Positions 1 to 15,200 of a DNA stretch of 64,000 nt are shown here, piece after piece. The stretch lies in NCBI GenBank assembly GCA_013433145.1, contig CM024177.1:3374110-3438109 (forward strand), given 5' to 3'. Positions within the stretch are counted from its first letter, which is position 1. Each line of letters opens with the position of its first letter. Position numbers and translations under genes: made by a program. Source of the DNA: Ascaris suum (Eukaryota; Nematoda; Chromadorea; Rhabditida; Ascarididae). The notes under the pieces were generated by a model. It saw only the letters and a list, made by a program, of their open reading frames with translations, was not told the origin of the DNA and searched no databases.

Positions 1-225
1 TGTGTTTAAGGAGCCGATTTGAGGAGCATATGGACGTATCGCAAAAAGTTACGCTGAAGCGATGGCGATTTACAAGCCGATTAGTGCATGGGTCAGCGAG
101 CGGTGATCGGATGATCGGACGCCGTGTGCGGAAGGGAGGTGCGGCATAGAGGCAAGGGAGGCGGGCTCTTCGCCACAGCACTTTTGCAATTGTTCGTTGT
201 TTCAATATTTGGACGCCGCTATGAT

Positions 226-3200
226 ATGGCGCTGCTGGTGGCGCTGTTGCTGCTTTGCCCTAGGCTTGCTCGTTTGCTTGGCCAATGCGTCGTGCCGAGC
301 ACTTCGGGATTCTCCCTTTCGAACCCTCAGCATACCTTCTGCACCCATTTATAGTAAGACTTTTCAAAAAATATTAATTTCAGATTCATGGATGCGGTGA
401 TGATTGGATCATTTTATTCTTCTAGTTGTTTTGACTTACGGTGTTCAACCACAACCACATACTAGTTAAGGTAAAGGTTACAGTAGCCAAGGCAGATGTG
501 CCTAAGAGGAAGTTGTTTTCACATAAAGAATAACGGTTGAGTGGGAAACGAAAAAGAATTTATGGTTATAAAGTTTTATAAAAGAGAAGAACAAATGTAT
601 AAGCAGATTTATTGTAGGCCGTGATTTATTCACAATCGTTGTTCTATCTTATTTCGTCGTATTTTGTTTTTCCTTTTCTCAGATACCGAGCGATTCCCGC
701 ACTCAGAAGGATCCTATAAGAGAAAGGGATCATTCCTCAGGTAATTGCAGTGATCAAGCTGGAAACTTGAATTCTTTTTTCGCAACATATATCGAACCAT
801 TTGTTATTTTGTTCTAGTTCCGGTAAAAAAAAAAACTTTTCCCACCTTTAAATGTGCAAAAAACAATAATCTGCGGCAAAACGCTCATTTTAAGGACAAT
901 TAAATTCGATCCAGAAATAATTTCTTAATGTATCGATTTATTTATTGATAGATGAAAATTTATCGATATGTGAAACATCTGCACCGACATGCTGTACACA
1001 TGATTTGGAACAGGAAATGTTAACTACGACACGTAATGATGTATCGAATGCTATTCAAGATCGTATCATTGTGCTCAAGCATATCTTCGATCAGAATTAT
1101 CACACTTTCGAGAGTAGGTCTTTATTTTCCTGTTCATCTCAACGATTTATTTCTTTTCTAACGGTGGGAAAAATTTGCATCTCGCTGAGAGAATCTTTTT
1201 GAGTGATATTTTCTTCATTTTTTTCTTCACTTCTTCATTGTGTCATTTTGTTCATCTTTCATGGAAGGTTTGCGAATTTATGCTTGCAAAACATATATGG
1301 TTAAGTTAAGCGGTGCTTAAGTATGTGCACTTGCTTGGCTGTGTGCCTGCCTGTTCGGTAAATTTCAACTCAGAAAGCGTCGAAACTAAAGTCTCGAGTT
1401 TTGGTGAATATAAGCACCGTGGAATAATCCCTCGATCAACTCATATGCACTTGAGATGTAGACTGTTAGGATGTTTTGGGCACTTAGTCTCGCCTAAATT
1501 TGCATCTGTTTAGGCGATCGATCGAGCAGTGTTTCATGTCATTCGGGGTCACAGTTCACTTACTAATCAAAAAACGAATCTTTTGTGGAAAGTTTATATG
1601 AGTAGTCGAGTGGACTAAAATTCGTGGACACTATTGCACATATTTCATTATTTGCTAACTATTAATGGATCTAGTTGATTCCACTTAGCGAGTTGTAGAA
1701 GCACATGTCGTACCACCTCTTCGGTGATGTTTTTCTACGAGCCGTGTTGCTTCACGTATGTGGCATATCAACTCTACGAGTAATTGGCTATCTTTTTGAT
1801 GGCCATTGGTTTCTTCTTCTGAAATACTTCTTAGGAAACGAAAAGGATAAGATGGTTGCAATAATATTTTATAGTTTCATGCAAAATTTAGTTTTTTCTT
1901 CAATATGACCCGTTGGATGCAAACAACGAAATGTTACAGTAGTAATAAACAAAACTATAAAGTCACAACATCGATAATGTTGAAATATTTCCTCAGACAA
2001 TAAACTGTTTCACGAAAGACAACTTTTGTCGTATTTACTCGTTTGTTATTAAATCCCAGAACGACGTTAAAATCTCTGGTCCGTATGCGGAAGTATCTCT
2101 AAGATATTGAAGACCTTTCTCCTGAGAAAGCAATGTTAATAAAGAATGAGTTTGAAAGGTTGCCTAAGATGAAAGGTTATACTTCCAATGTAAATTATAA
2201 GGTACCGCAAAGAATACGACGTCGGCAATAGCATATACAAGTTTCATTGATAAGATTTTGGTAAACTTTTTGTTGTATCGTTACCGCAACTTTCGATTAT
2301 CAACGACTGTTGTTAGAACACCTAGGTTGGAGTAAAATGTTAAAATGAGCTTTTATATCCAGAGCATAATCGTGGCGCGATTTCAAGTTCTCGTGAGCAG
2401 CTGCATGCGATGTTCACGCGCACATATGGACCTTTCTATCAGTCTCATACACAGGTGTTTTTCTTGCTCGTTAAGCCTCTTACGGTGAAGTGTAATTACC
2501 GTTATATGCACACCTTTACGCTCATTTGCGGCCGTCTTTGAGAACTGCAATAAACTCCCCTCATTTCATAATTAATTCGATGCACATTGCATATCCCTCC
2601 TTCCGCTTCTCATTCCACTCCAGGCTCTATCTTCGAATCCTTCCAGATAAATAAGTTTGCTCATTAGAAAAAATTATGAACACATGTTCACTGGTTCTCC
2701 AGCCAATTACTGAAATTGCAGGATTCACTTGAGCATGTCAAGGATCATGAAATATTAGTTTACCTAGTTGTCCCTGTTTATGTCCACCAAGATGTGTTAG
2801 TGCGAGTGTCCACTCAAAAACGGTTATCGAGTGTCCAGTTATTCCGCTATCCTCAATGTTTTCATTAGCATAACGCCAATCTAACAGTCGAACTCTGCAG
2901 ATGAAAGTGATTAATTAGCTCTGATGAAGAAATCGACGTTGAGAGGAATGAAGAGCAATTGATTTCAAGACCGTAGTTTTTCTTCATTGATTGCAGCTTG
3001 TTCTACTTATAACATTTTAGCATATGAGTGAATATTAAACGATGTGAAATTCCATTTGTCCCATTCCTTATTACTCAAACTTGATTTATTCGAGATCCGT
3101 TCACCGTTAAAAGGATCACTTGCTTATGCATTAATTGGTAGCTAATTTTCCCAATCTAAAGACGAATAAAAAAAAAATCAAAAAATTCTATTGCAAGTCT

Positions 3201-6200
3201 CACTCACGTTCATGAATGAGATCTAAATTTTTGCAACGTTATAATTTTCTCGGATCTCATCTATCGCCTTCATTGTTAGATGTTTTCGCCTTTGTTGTGC
3301 TCATATGATAATTAAAAAAAAGATTAATGATAGCTAAATTCCTATTGAGAATATGCTAAATATTTCTGAAGAATTTTGCTATTTTTGAATCGAATTAACA
3401 CAAATTATTCGAATAGAGAAGATTGTATAATAACACATTTCATAGAGATATTTGCATTGAGTGTAAGCTGAATGTAACTAAAATATTTTCAGTAATCATT
3501 TGAATTTTGAGAGGTAAAATAAAAATTCAACATTTTTGATTGATAATATTTAAAGCTCTCTTCTAAATTTATTGAATTTCAATTTTAATAAATTTGAATT
3601 TTAAATTTCATCGTTATTCGATTATTGCAGCATATTTGTAAACTTTGCAGATATTTATTAGCTTTTTCGATAATCTACAACAATTTTATACGAATCAAAC
3701 CTATGCATCATTGAAAACAATTTTGGAGGAATTCTTCTTTGCTCTCTTTAGAACGATGTTTGCTATCCTCAACCCTTTGGTGCGTTTTTTTTTTTTGCCG
3801 ATTTATTCCGATATAATTCGTTCAGCTTGGAATTTATAAATTATAAATAATTTATCGTAGTTTCTTTCTTTGCTTTAAATTTTTAATTTCAATTTTCCGA
3901 AATGATTTCATTTTTATTTTTTCATGAAGCGTTTTTGCTCACATTGAAATAGTTGCTGAAAAAAATTCTACTTGAAACTTTTCGTCAATTTATTTGAGTT
4001 TTAAATCGATTCAATGCTCACAAATCTTCAATATTTTAACTAAACATATCGAGAATTTTCTGGAAAAAAAAGGTCTTCAATTAAGACTGAAAACGATCGA
4101 AGAAAATTTTGCTGTAAAGTATATTTTCGATTTTTCATGTCATTTTTTCTATAGTTTTGAATAATGAGAATTTTATTACGATAATCAATGTGATAGACGA
4201 TTGCCAATAAGTAAATAAATGATATTTGCAATATTCTTACTTAATAGTATTAGTGACGTTTAATAGCGTTGTTTTTTTATCATTCATTTATTTAATCTTC
4301 ACTTAGCACTAATCGCTTTTTTTGTTGAATATTTTCGACTTTATGAGATTTGAATTTTACTGCAAACGATCGAATACTCTTTGAAAGTTTTTAAAAAACA
4401 ATTTTGCATTTAGAAAATTACTTACTAAATGGTATACGATTATTGTTTGTGGGAATTTTGCCTTTAAAAGTAATTAAGTATTTGTTTGAAATATTTCTCT
4501 CAAAATTCTGAAATCACATCTAAATATCGATTGCGCGGAAATAGGTTCTACGATAATGAAACTTCGAAGAAAAATATCAATTAACGAATATGAGAATAGA
4601 AATAGGAACTGGAAATCAAAAATGGAATTGCATCGAATTGATTGCATCGATAAAAATAAGGAGATTATAGCAAGTGATATTATAGGAAAAAGTAACAAAG
4701 AAAGATTTTGAATGTCTGAGAAGGTCGATGTCTTCGCTCGAACCTTTCGCTGATATTCCCACAAAGATGAGTATACAACTGGAGCGTAGCGTTGGCACTG
4801 CAAGATCACTCACACAAGCATTACGCTCCACTTCGCAGATTCTTCAATCGGTTCTCCAGGTATACAGTTGTTTTCTAGTTATTTTATTACTCTTATAGGG
4901 TAGCTGTTTTATCCTCGCTTTCTTGCTTTGTACTCGCTATAGAGAGAAATTTTTTATTATAGAAGGATAAAAAGAGCTGGATCAAGTTATCTAAAATATA
5001 GCCAAAGAATTACTAGTAATTATGATTGTACCATTGATTCTATAAAATATAAAATTCGGATTACAGGTCTTCATTCGATTCATACTAATAAAAACAACTA
5101 TAACACTGCACAAAAATGGTTCAAAAATTCGAAAATGAAAGTAATTCTCTAAAACGCCTTTGGAAAAACTTTTGTGAAGTTTTCGTAGCATTGATTTTTT
5201 TTACAGTCGTAAATATTTATACAGATAGTTTTAATAAAGAAAAAAAAAGAAGTGAAAAAAAATTATGGAAAGAATTAACGACATAAAATTGCTCCGTGCT
5301 CAATAACTTATTCACCTATTATTGTTTAATGAGCTAATAACAATGTTTTAATTATTGCTTTGAGCGTTGCATCAATAAATAAATAAAGAATTGTTGCATT
5401 TGCATTGCGGCATCATTCAAAGGGGTGTATATAGGTGAATTATGAGTGTACGCATTGCATTGGCACAAATGCAAAGCTCATTGCGTTCGAGATGAATTAC
5501 CACATAGAAATGAAATGTGAAGTGAGTCCGTATTAAAGCATAAGTCAAAGTGAGCGATTACGATTGGGAAAAACGTTTTTGATGGTGCGACGAGGTATTT
5601 ATTGCAAAAATGAAGTTGATAAACTGCAAAGAAAAGATAAAAATATGGCTAATGATTCGCGTTCATCATACTTTTGATCTTTTGAATTCATTTTTGCTAG
5701 CCGATATTTGAAGTGGTGTCTGTGCATTCGTATATGTATGTTGGTGTGTGTCTTTTGTATGTCTAGTAGTATCAATGAAGGAACTTAAGAAAGCTAAAAT
5801 TGGAGAATTTGATGATTATAATATCATTGTGGGTGACCTTCTATTATCAGCGTTCATGTTGATTCGTCCATATCGAATTAAAATTAAACCTCTGGAGACG
5901 TGACGACAATCTGCACTCATTACAATTGATTGAATCGTAAACGACGAATTTTCTTAATAGAATTATTCCAACTTCCCGATGTTTATTACTTGTTGGTGAC
6001 TTGTGGAAGGTCGGTCCGATGACCAGATAGCAAAGGCGCATATCGTTCCAGCTGGTGTGTCACATTTGCCCATTTACTTTCATATATCCCTATGAATATA
6101 GTTATCGGAGACGTCATATCCGTGCGTATGTATATGTCCATATATGGCTGTTTATCTGGTATCAACTCACGAACCAGTGAAACCGAAGTTTTCAATTTTG

Positions 6201-9200
6201 TTGATTGTAGTGTTCATCATAGGTTAACTTCATTACCATACTTCATGTTGATCCATTAATTTGATTGAAGTTATGGACATATAAAAGTAGTAACTATGTT
6301 TCTTGCATTCTGTGCTTTTTGCTTGCACCGACCAGGTTGCAAAGAAACCAATTGTGGAAGGTTTATGCGTCCTATAGAATCAGTAAAGACATGAAGGCGT
6401 TGTTTCACATATTTATAATTGTTCGGTAAATTGTGAGAGTGGTTAATGAGGCGATTGGAATGCACGAGCGGATATCATGCTAGCTTCTTTATCACGATTG
6501 TTGACTTGTTCTTGAGAAAGACTGGTAGAGGTTTTATGATGTCACCATTCGCATATTGTAGAGATCAGATGCTTTTGCATTATTTTTTACTTGCTCTTCA
6601 TTATTTTGAATGAAATTCTCCACTCGGTGGGCTTTTCAGAGGGAGATATCAAGTCCGTGTACAGAAGCGGCCACTCGTATGACCCATTGCGCCCTATGTA
6701 CTGAGAAGCATCCTATAAAGCCATGTGCGAATCTATGTTTAAATGTTTTCAAGGGATGTCTTGCGGAATACGCTCAACTCGACGAACCTTGGAATCTGCT
6801 TGTCGGTCAGTTCATACATGTTCTTTTCTTTCTATACCTTCTTTACTTGTGCTACAGCAGAAAGCATTATCTAATGGCACATCATAGCTTACTTATGCAT
6901 AAATATTGGACTTTCCCTTGAGAAAATTTGGGAGATATCCACTGAGATGTTTTCGACGTGGTCAAAAAATACTATGAGATGTTTATCTTATATATCGTTT
7001 TTGAATAATGTTGTCAGAAGGTTTCATGTCAGTCTTACCCAGTAATTAAATCAATTTATTATGCTGCTCTGAAATTGGCTGACATTATATAATGAACACC
7101 TTCGAATAATGAATGCTTCAAACTTTCACGCTCACATTGAATATTTGCTTGGAAGCTGTTGAATATTGAGTATAATGGGCCTTATAGGAGATGGGAGCCA
7201 TTTCCACAAGTCACAGATATCGAAATATACCATTTTAGAAATCATGTATATTGGAATTTGAATGCAACTAGAATACTTTTTTGTGTTCCCTCATAGATGC
7301 ACTGAAAGAGTGAAGGTATTTTTGAAGTACAAAGAAATTGACGACTATCACTGCCATAAACAACGAAAAGAGGCGATCCAAGCGCATTGAGTGCATTTAG
7401 AAACATCGCTTGCAGTCGCCTAGTTTTTCGAAATGAAACGTCTGCTTTCTCTTTGAAGATGCGATCAGCAAGAAACTTGATGTTTGTGGACCATCTAACA
7501 GTTAGCCAACCTTCATGGAATCCTCAAAAGTATACGACGGTGTAGTCCAGGCCGAATCTAAACCCACAAGTTAATGTGAAGCAAAAGAGTGATTACTTAA
7601 TTGCTCATCAAGTTCAAGACCCTTAATCACGCCTCGTTCGGCTCGCTACGACAATTTTTTGATGTACTCATATAGATCATCATCGTTTAATTTTCTTGCT
7701 TGTTGCAGAAAGCTTCAGCTCATCTACTGAATAATATTTAACAGGCTGGTCTTGAAAAGAACCTCTACTAATTGCTCGGAAATGTGTTAAATGAAGGTGG
7801 AATAGGATTGATGTAGCTACTTGCTTCATGTGTAATATTGGCTTGTATATGTTCACCTGTGTCTGTAGGCCATCATGATTAGATTCGACATGATGCTTGA
7901 ATGTTAAATTTTCTTCCAAAGTATTGGACGTTTTTCTGTGATGTTAGAGGCTGCAGTTCATCCACGCAATATATACTAAACGTCTTTTTCCGGACCCAAT
8001 TCCATATCTTTCGTGTTTTATTTCACTTCTTAACTTAAAAGTACAATCATATTTATAGTTTACTTGCAAGGGAAGTTTTCGCCTATTTACTCATCAATAA
8101 TGCATCATTTGTTGCAAACTTGCTTTTCAAAATTTCGTGTATGATCGTCGATCGTTGTGAGGGAGTAAAGCGCGGTAAAAGATATTGAATGAAAAAGCAG
8201 TATGCTTAACAAAGCTATGATCGTAGCATTTTAGGGACAACATTGATTGATTAGTTTCGATGAGGAGGACAATGGGGAAAAGACGTCTGTGGACAAATAT
8301 CTCTAGGATCGCGGCTCGTTCTAATGGCGAAACTCTTTGTTGCTTTGTCTTCATTGATCAATGCTAACACTGAATTTTGGCTTCCTATTTACACAATACG
8401 ACGTTTAAAATGCACTCACCATGAACATATTGTTTTTAAACGTCAATGCCACTAATTACAGGCATAACGATGTTTATATGAGCGTTTTATTGTGTTGTTC
8501 AATTGATATCGATTATCTGTAGTTTTAACTTCTTCTTTTTTTTACTACAAAATTCCCCCCCCCCCCCAAAAAAAAACATTCGCCCAAAACTGAAATAAAC
8601 TCGTTTAAATTGAAATATTATCGTTAGTATCATAATTGATTGATTAAAATAACAAATATTTTAGTGATTTATGATCACTTATGACTGTCTGATAACGAAT
8701 AATTTTGAAAGTAGAGGATGTAAGGAGTAAGAATGATAAATATAAACTCTAAAGAATAAGACAGTTAAGTTGTAAAAAAATGTTTCCAACTTGAGCGTCT
8801 ACGCATTTTTCTATCTTCAAGTACGTTTTTTTTCCACGGCCAAAGAATAATTACTGTTGTTGTAATGTTAAATTTGAGGATGCTGAGTGGTGCCTGTTAA
8901 TGGGTATTTTACTTTGGCGCCTGTTAATGGAACTTTCTCATGCATAGAATTCGTGGAATTGCGCACTTCGGTTGATGAGCTTGGGGATTGAACTGAATGA
9001 CATAGAATATGGGCAAGGGGGAGTAGAATAGGGCTAGGTGGCGGTAGGCTTGATCGATGGCAGTCGGCTGGTGCTGAGGTGTTGTTGTCAGGAAGGGCGG
9101 CTTATTCAAAGAGAGTCTAGCGTTGATCCACATCCTGATGTGACACTCTCGCGGGATCATTTATCTTCCCCTTGCTTCTCGGCCGCCCTCTAAGTGCGCC

Positions 9201-12200
9201 TTTTTTTTTCGTGCAGTTGTCCGCAAAATCTTGCTGTGAAGAACGCTGTTTTCACAGTCCGTTTATTTCACTGTTCAGCTTCTGGTAAACTTACAGCCAC
9301 CATATTTAACGGTTTAGCTTGAAACAAATAGTTTATGTTCAGGCGTACATTATTGGCACTTATTGACAAATATGAACGAGGAGAGTGGGATAAAATTGTG
9401 GAATAAGAGCCGCATCAGGATGCTTTATGAGCCTGAGCTTAGGCGCCCTTGGCTATTGAACTGTCAAATGAAAGCACATTTCAGTGTAAGAGAATTCATC
9501 TCTCCGACCCTAATCGTGATATATGTTGTTGCAAAATGTATCAAATTTTCAACTTTTTCACGCAACATAAAGTGTTGTCATTGCAAATTTTGACGAGATA
9601 TTCACTACTAGTTTGGATGTGACTAGCAAAGAGTGGTACTAGTTGCACTGCTAATTACTAGGGAAGATTTGAGAGTGTTGATTCGTTTTGTTGAATGTTT
9701 TTTCTATGGTAGCAAGAAGTGAATACCTCAGCAATCGATCAGTGAACGTGCTGTTGTGTGTTTTTAATCGTCTATGAGCAGCAACGAGGCACTAAACCCA
9801 TTAATAGTGCCCAGTAGAAGGGAACATCCAAAAATATTTTCGCGACATTTTCGTAAAAGTGTCCTTTTTCCACTTCTTGATAAAGGTTAAGCAGGGAGGA
9901 GAATAAACCTGACGCACTTTGAAATCGTTCCTTGGGTGATTTTCGATTTTATAACTCCCTAGTAAAAACTTTGCCTAAATGCATTAATTTCACCTATCAT
10001 TTTCATTCGCACAAAAGATGTTCCGAATATATTCCGTCTGGAAGCGACCGTCGAGGAATGTGGCTTCTTGTTTGTCTTTGTCTTAGACTACTGTTCACGT
10101 CTCGCAGTCATGGTGATTTTAAAAACGAGCCGATTTGCGAGCCAATACAGAATATGCAATAACCTCTGCATCGAATCGAGTTCACAGTTTTTTTCACCGG
10201 TGTATTTCGTTCTTTTATTCCGCGTTTTTTTTTTAACGGCATTTGTAAGACGTATTATGGCCATCTCATCTCTGAGTTTTTGCGTATGTGTGTTATATTT
10301 GCAAATCTACTTTCAACATAGAAAGCAGTGAAGGTAGATGTGGTATAATTTTACAGGTAAGATCGGAGCATCATAGATGACATATATCATCTCTGTCTTT
10401 CACGCCGAATTATCAACTCAAAAAAAACGTTTATAGGTATCAAAAATTCATAGACATTTTAGGTCGGTCATTTTCTCATTTTAGGTCGGTCTGAAAGAAC
10501 GATTGTTAGGAGAGTTGTGTAAGCCGCCGTACGCTATTCAGCGAATTGCAATGCGAAAGTACATATCCTGCGGCTATATATTTCTTCACTTGTTGTGCAC
10601 CTTTGCAGATTTGCTTCGCAAAAGTGGATTATAGCAGTGTCATGTCTGTGTATATGTGTGTGTCTGTTTGTTCGTCTGATGGTTTCTATTAGGGAACGAG
10701 TGAAGATTGAGTCGCAGACACTGGCGAGTATACTATTCACTGGACAACCTCCTATGCCGTATTCTATATTTATCGACTAACTTTAAATGAGGCTACGTGC
10801 ATTGAATGGTGAAGCATTGTAATTATTTGCTCGCAAAAAAAGCGAATTATTTTTTTGGAAGGCACTAGGATCAGTTGAAATGTTAAGGCATTATATTGCG
10901 CATTTTACTTCTTGTTAGTAATCGTTAAAGGTGGTCGCTGAGGTAAATGGCGATCAGAATCAAATATCCTTTGAGTTCCTCTGGCGCTCTTTCTAACTTG
11001 TCATGTTTCTTCCTCTTTTTTTCAGGATATCTGGAAGAATATTCTTGATCTTTTTTGTTCATTATCCTTGCTTATCTTCTGTTATATAAGTTTTTCTTTT
11101 AAATGAATATTTATATAATCATCCGTGGAAAACAATAAAAGGCTTGCGATTTCGCCCTATCATTGTTATCAAATTATCAACAATGTAATCATCGTTATCA
11201 TCGGCTACTCTTGTCATTGTTTCCGCTTAATTATTATGACATTATGACATTCAGTTGTGAAAAAATAACAATCTTATTGTCAGTAAACAATTTGACTAAA
11301 ATTGTACTTCAAATTATATATAAAAATACTCGACTAACAGATTCGATGTGCTGAGAAATGAATGAAGGAGAGTCTTTGTTTTTCGTCGTTTCTCTATTCT
11401 TTCTGTTGAGCAAAGGTTGGATATGGCTTTATTCAAGTGGACGAAGGGGTGCTGTTTTATGATAATCGTTTAGGGTGTCGAAGGCGTCTTTTGCGGAACT
11501 CTTAAAGGCGGTCCTTTTCAGGTTCGTTGTCGAAACTCGCCCATCGACTTAAGGGTCCTTATAACGTGATCAGTGTTGTGATTCCGATCGCTGTGCAAAT
11601 ATCCGAGAGCATAATGCTATTCCAGGAAAAAGGTCCTATGATTTCAGCAAAGGTGACTTATCGTATCATCGTTTTAATAATCCCCTTCAATGATTACTAA
11701 GTGGCATTGTGATATTGAACAGCTTTTAACTGAGCTTACTTGAGAGCTTTCTCACCTGAGGATCATAGCAGCCATTAATTTTACTCGACTTATATAAAAT
11801 TGAAGTCCCAGAAGAGCTGAGATGTTCGCCTTCGATAAAATTGATGCCAAAACGGCTGACATCATCGCTCCTATATTTTCTTGTTTGTACGATTCCACTT
11901 CTTAGATCCTTCAAAGGCAAATAATTATTCGAGAAATACATTGAAAAAAAATGGGCTCATAAACGAGAAATACGATATTTTTCGCACTTTATTTTCATAT
12001 TTAGCGAATCCAATTTTTAAAAATTCTTGAAAAATATTTTTTTAAACGCTATAGGAATATATCGTTGTAATATAGAGGCAAAGAATGCTCTCAGCTACCT
12101 CGATATGTGCGTCCAGCTGCATTATTATTAGGCAGAGGGGAAGCATTTGTATATCAAGAAAGAGGGCAATTTTTTTAATAAATTGAATTCCTTCGTAAAT

Positions 12201-15200
12201 TTACATATATATGAGGAGCAATGGAATAAATTTTTGAGCATAAATTTTACAAATTAACGATCCTTTAAGAAATTCGTCAATCTTTTGAAAATTGCATAAA
12301 TAATGAAAATATTTTTTCTTATTATTTATGTAAGATTGGAATTTCCACATTGTGTTCACTATAGAAGAGGTGAATGCCGTATAAAAAAGCATTTTAATTT
12401 CTTCTTGAAAAGTGCCCTTTAGTTTTCGTCTAGTGACTTCGTTGATTTATGATTGCAGTATTAGATTGAGGTGTATTTTGATAGTTTTTCTCGCATTCTA
12501 TAATGTTTATTCGTTGTAAAGATTTTTCTTTTTTCTAATGTCAATCAAAATTTATTGCTTTCTTATTGCTTAATTGCAAAGTTGCCATTTTCTAGAAATG
12601 CTTATTCGCTATCTGCACTTCCTCTAAGTTGCTTGAAGCTCATATGTATACTTTAACAACCGCTTAATACCTTACCGACCGGTTAATTAAAGGTGATCCA
12701 GAAATGTCTGCGGAAGGAAAAGAAAGACGTGATAATGAAACGCGAAGTTGGCCCAACTTATGCAACAGCTGCCACTATTAATCCACTCCGTTTTTCGGAA
12801 CCGAATGCAAGTGTTAACATGCACATGATGACGTCATTCATTGAGAGAGTCAGTTTATTTTTCATCGTCGTCACGTTGCTCCTTAAGAGGCTCGTTTGTA
12901 AAGATTTACATTAAGAGACTTATTCACTCGAAATGAAGGGATGGACCAGTATTTTTTCAGATGTGAGGAGGGATTTTCAAAGGAAATAGAAGGCTTGGGC
13001 TATTATTTATTCAAATCTGAGGGGAGTAACTTTTGACGAAAATGTGCCATGTCCATATATTCTTCCAATATATTCTTCCGGTACAGTTTTTCGAAAAAGT
13101 TGAAACGAGGATTTTCGGAAGAAGAGAATTGAGGTGTTGAGAGCATCGAAATTCCAGAAATATCGGTGATTAGGTGGTGCATACCTGAACTGTACTCACT
13201 CGGCAGATCACTAGCCTGCATCATCGCACAGCGTGCAGTTCATCACCAATGCCGCTTATATAGTATCGAAATCTTTAGCGTGCTAGCTGTAATGTCCATG
13301 AATTCGAAATAAACTCTACATGATCTGGGAAAAATTCTATACGACTTTCAAATAAATTGTAAATGAATTCGAGGTTAACTATACACGACTTCAAGATGAA
13401 GTATTGACGATCTCAAGTTAAAATGTATATAACCACGGAATAAAGTTTTCACGACTTCAGGAACAGTTATGCACGTCCCAACTTTATAGTTTATTTTTGT
13501 TATCTGCAAAAGAAAATTTCATTCTCTAAGCGTTTCGTTCCGATGAACGACGAAAAGAAATATTGGCCATTTTTAGTTTTGTTTCAAATTGAGTTTATTT
13601 CGTAGAAGTGTTGTTATATAAAATCAAATTTTCTGCATATGACATTTCACGATTAATACAACCATAGAGGGCATTTATATGGGAAAAAATGAAGAACGAC
13701 GAGCTGCAACAAACCAAATGTTATTTTTTAAGATCTATTATTACCTATAACCGTTAGCATTTCCCAATAAAGTTTTACTTGTTTTCCGGTTATTTCATTA
13801 TCGCTTCAGCCAAGATTAATATATATTCCAACTAATCGACAGTATAAATTTGTGCCCATACTCAATGTAACAGTAAAATACCTGAATTTAGTATAGTGCT
13901 AAAAGTGTGAAGTACAAAATAATAACAAGACAATGATAATAGTAACAAATAGTGCACCGAAAGATGTGCATACGATGGACATGTTGTGTTGACTTGCATT
14001 TCACTGCGTTGAGAAAATGAATTTACGGCAGCAGATTGACTAGATAAAGAATACGAGAGCGTTGTTGAGCATTTTTTAAAAAATTTTATTATTGAAATAA
14101 AAAATCGATTGATCAATTTGATCAACCAAACTTCAAAAGCTGATTTCTAATTATTACTTTTAGCATCATTTTTTCACTTATTCAGTGAAAATAATAGTAA
14201 GCGGCTAAATGTTAGAAGCGGACTGTATTCTTTGCAATACAAAAGTACCGAGGTATCAGAGGATTAGCCGTCCTCTCAAGTCTTTTCATTTTTAGCCACC
14301 TCTACATGAACGAATTTCAGCTAAAGACTACAAAAGGTTTCTGGCGTGGTTTGCCAACGTCGATCTGTATCAGTGGTGAATGGGCTGCATCATCAGAAGA
14401 GCACTGCTGGAACGGTACTCATTCACGCGAGTATGAGCGTTCATTAGTCGGCGATGGAATACGAAATCAAGTCTTCAATCCTGAGTTCTCGTCAGCACAA
14501 AATCTCTCATCAGGTTTCGTGGTCAATTCCTATAAATTAGTGCCATCCGATTGGAAATAGCTGCATGTAAAGCGTTCATTTATGCAGTACAGTATCCTCT
14601 TTTGTTGGCTCCTTGCATGGTTCCTTATGATCGATGACATTTACATCTCATTTGAAAATTACTGGAAGAAAAAAGCGCTGTAAGCAATAGTATTTTATCG
14701 AAGAAAGACAAGGCATATGACTATTCACTCTCTTTGTCTGTGAAGATAATTTTAAATGAGGCTCGTTATTATGAATTCACATAATATTTTGAATGCTATT
14801 TAAGTGATATTATTTGATTTTATTTAAAATTTTATTTAATGTTATTATTGAAATCTTCACTCTACTCATCGTTACGTCGGAGAAACTCGTCCCTTTCTTA
14901 TCGGTTCGCATTTCAACTAACATACATGTAGCTTGCAGAAAAAAATTTTCGAGGCGAAGTGCCAAGCGTATTCAATTTCTTTGCCACTTATCAGCTAGAA
15001 ATATATAAAAACTTCAATCTGCATATATTCAATTAAACCAACGAGAGAATCGCTCGTTTGTACTCATAACGTCTGAAAGTAGAAATCGGTCATCCCTAAC
15101 GAAAGTGTTTTCAGAAGATTTTCTCAACGATATATTAAAAATATCAATGTTATCAAATCAGCTATCAGATATCTATGATGGACGGCATTTACGTAACGAA

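Noticed and set aside
8924..9160. Minus-strand 78-codon ORF in the long glypican intron
   Set aside because: It sits in a GC-richer patch where chance frames are longer, and has no motif, splice partner or promoter evidence.
14296..14320. Upstream acceptor tttttag at 14295 for glypican exon 10
   Set aside because: It leaves the wrong phase with the exon ending at 12848. The tttcag at 14320 joins in phase and matches the family spacing without a gap.
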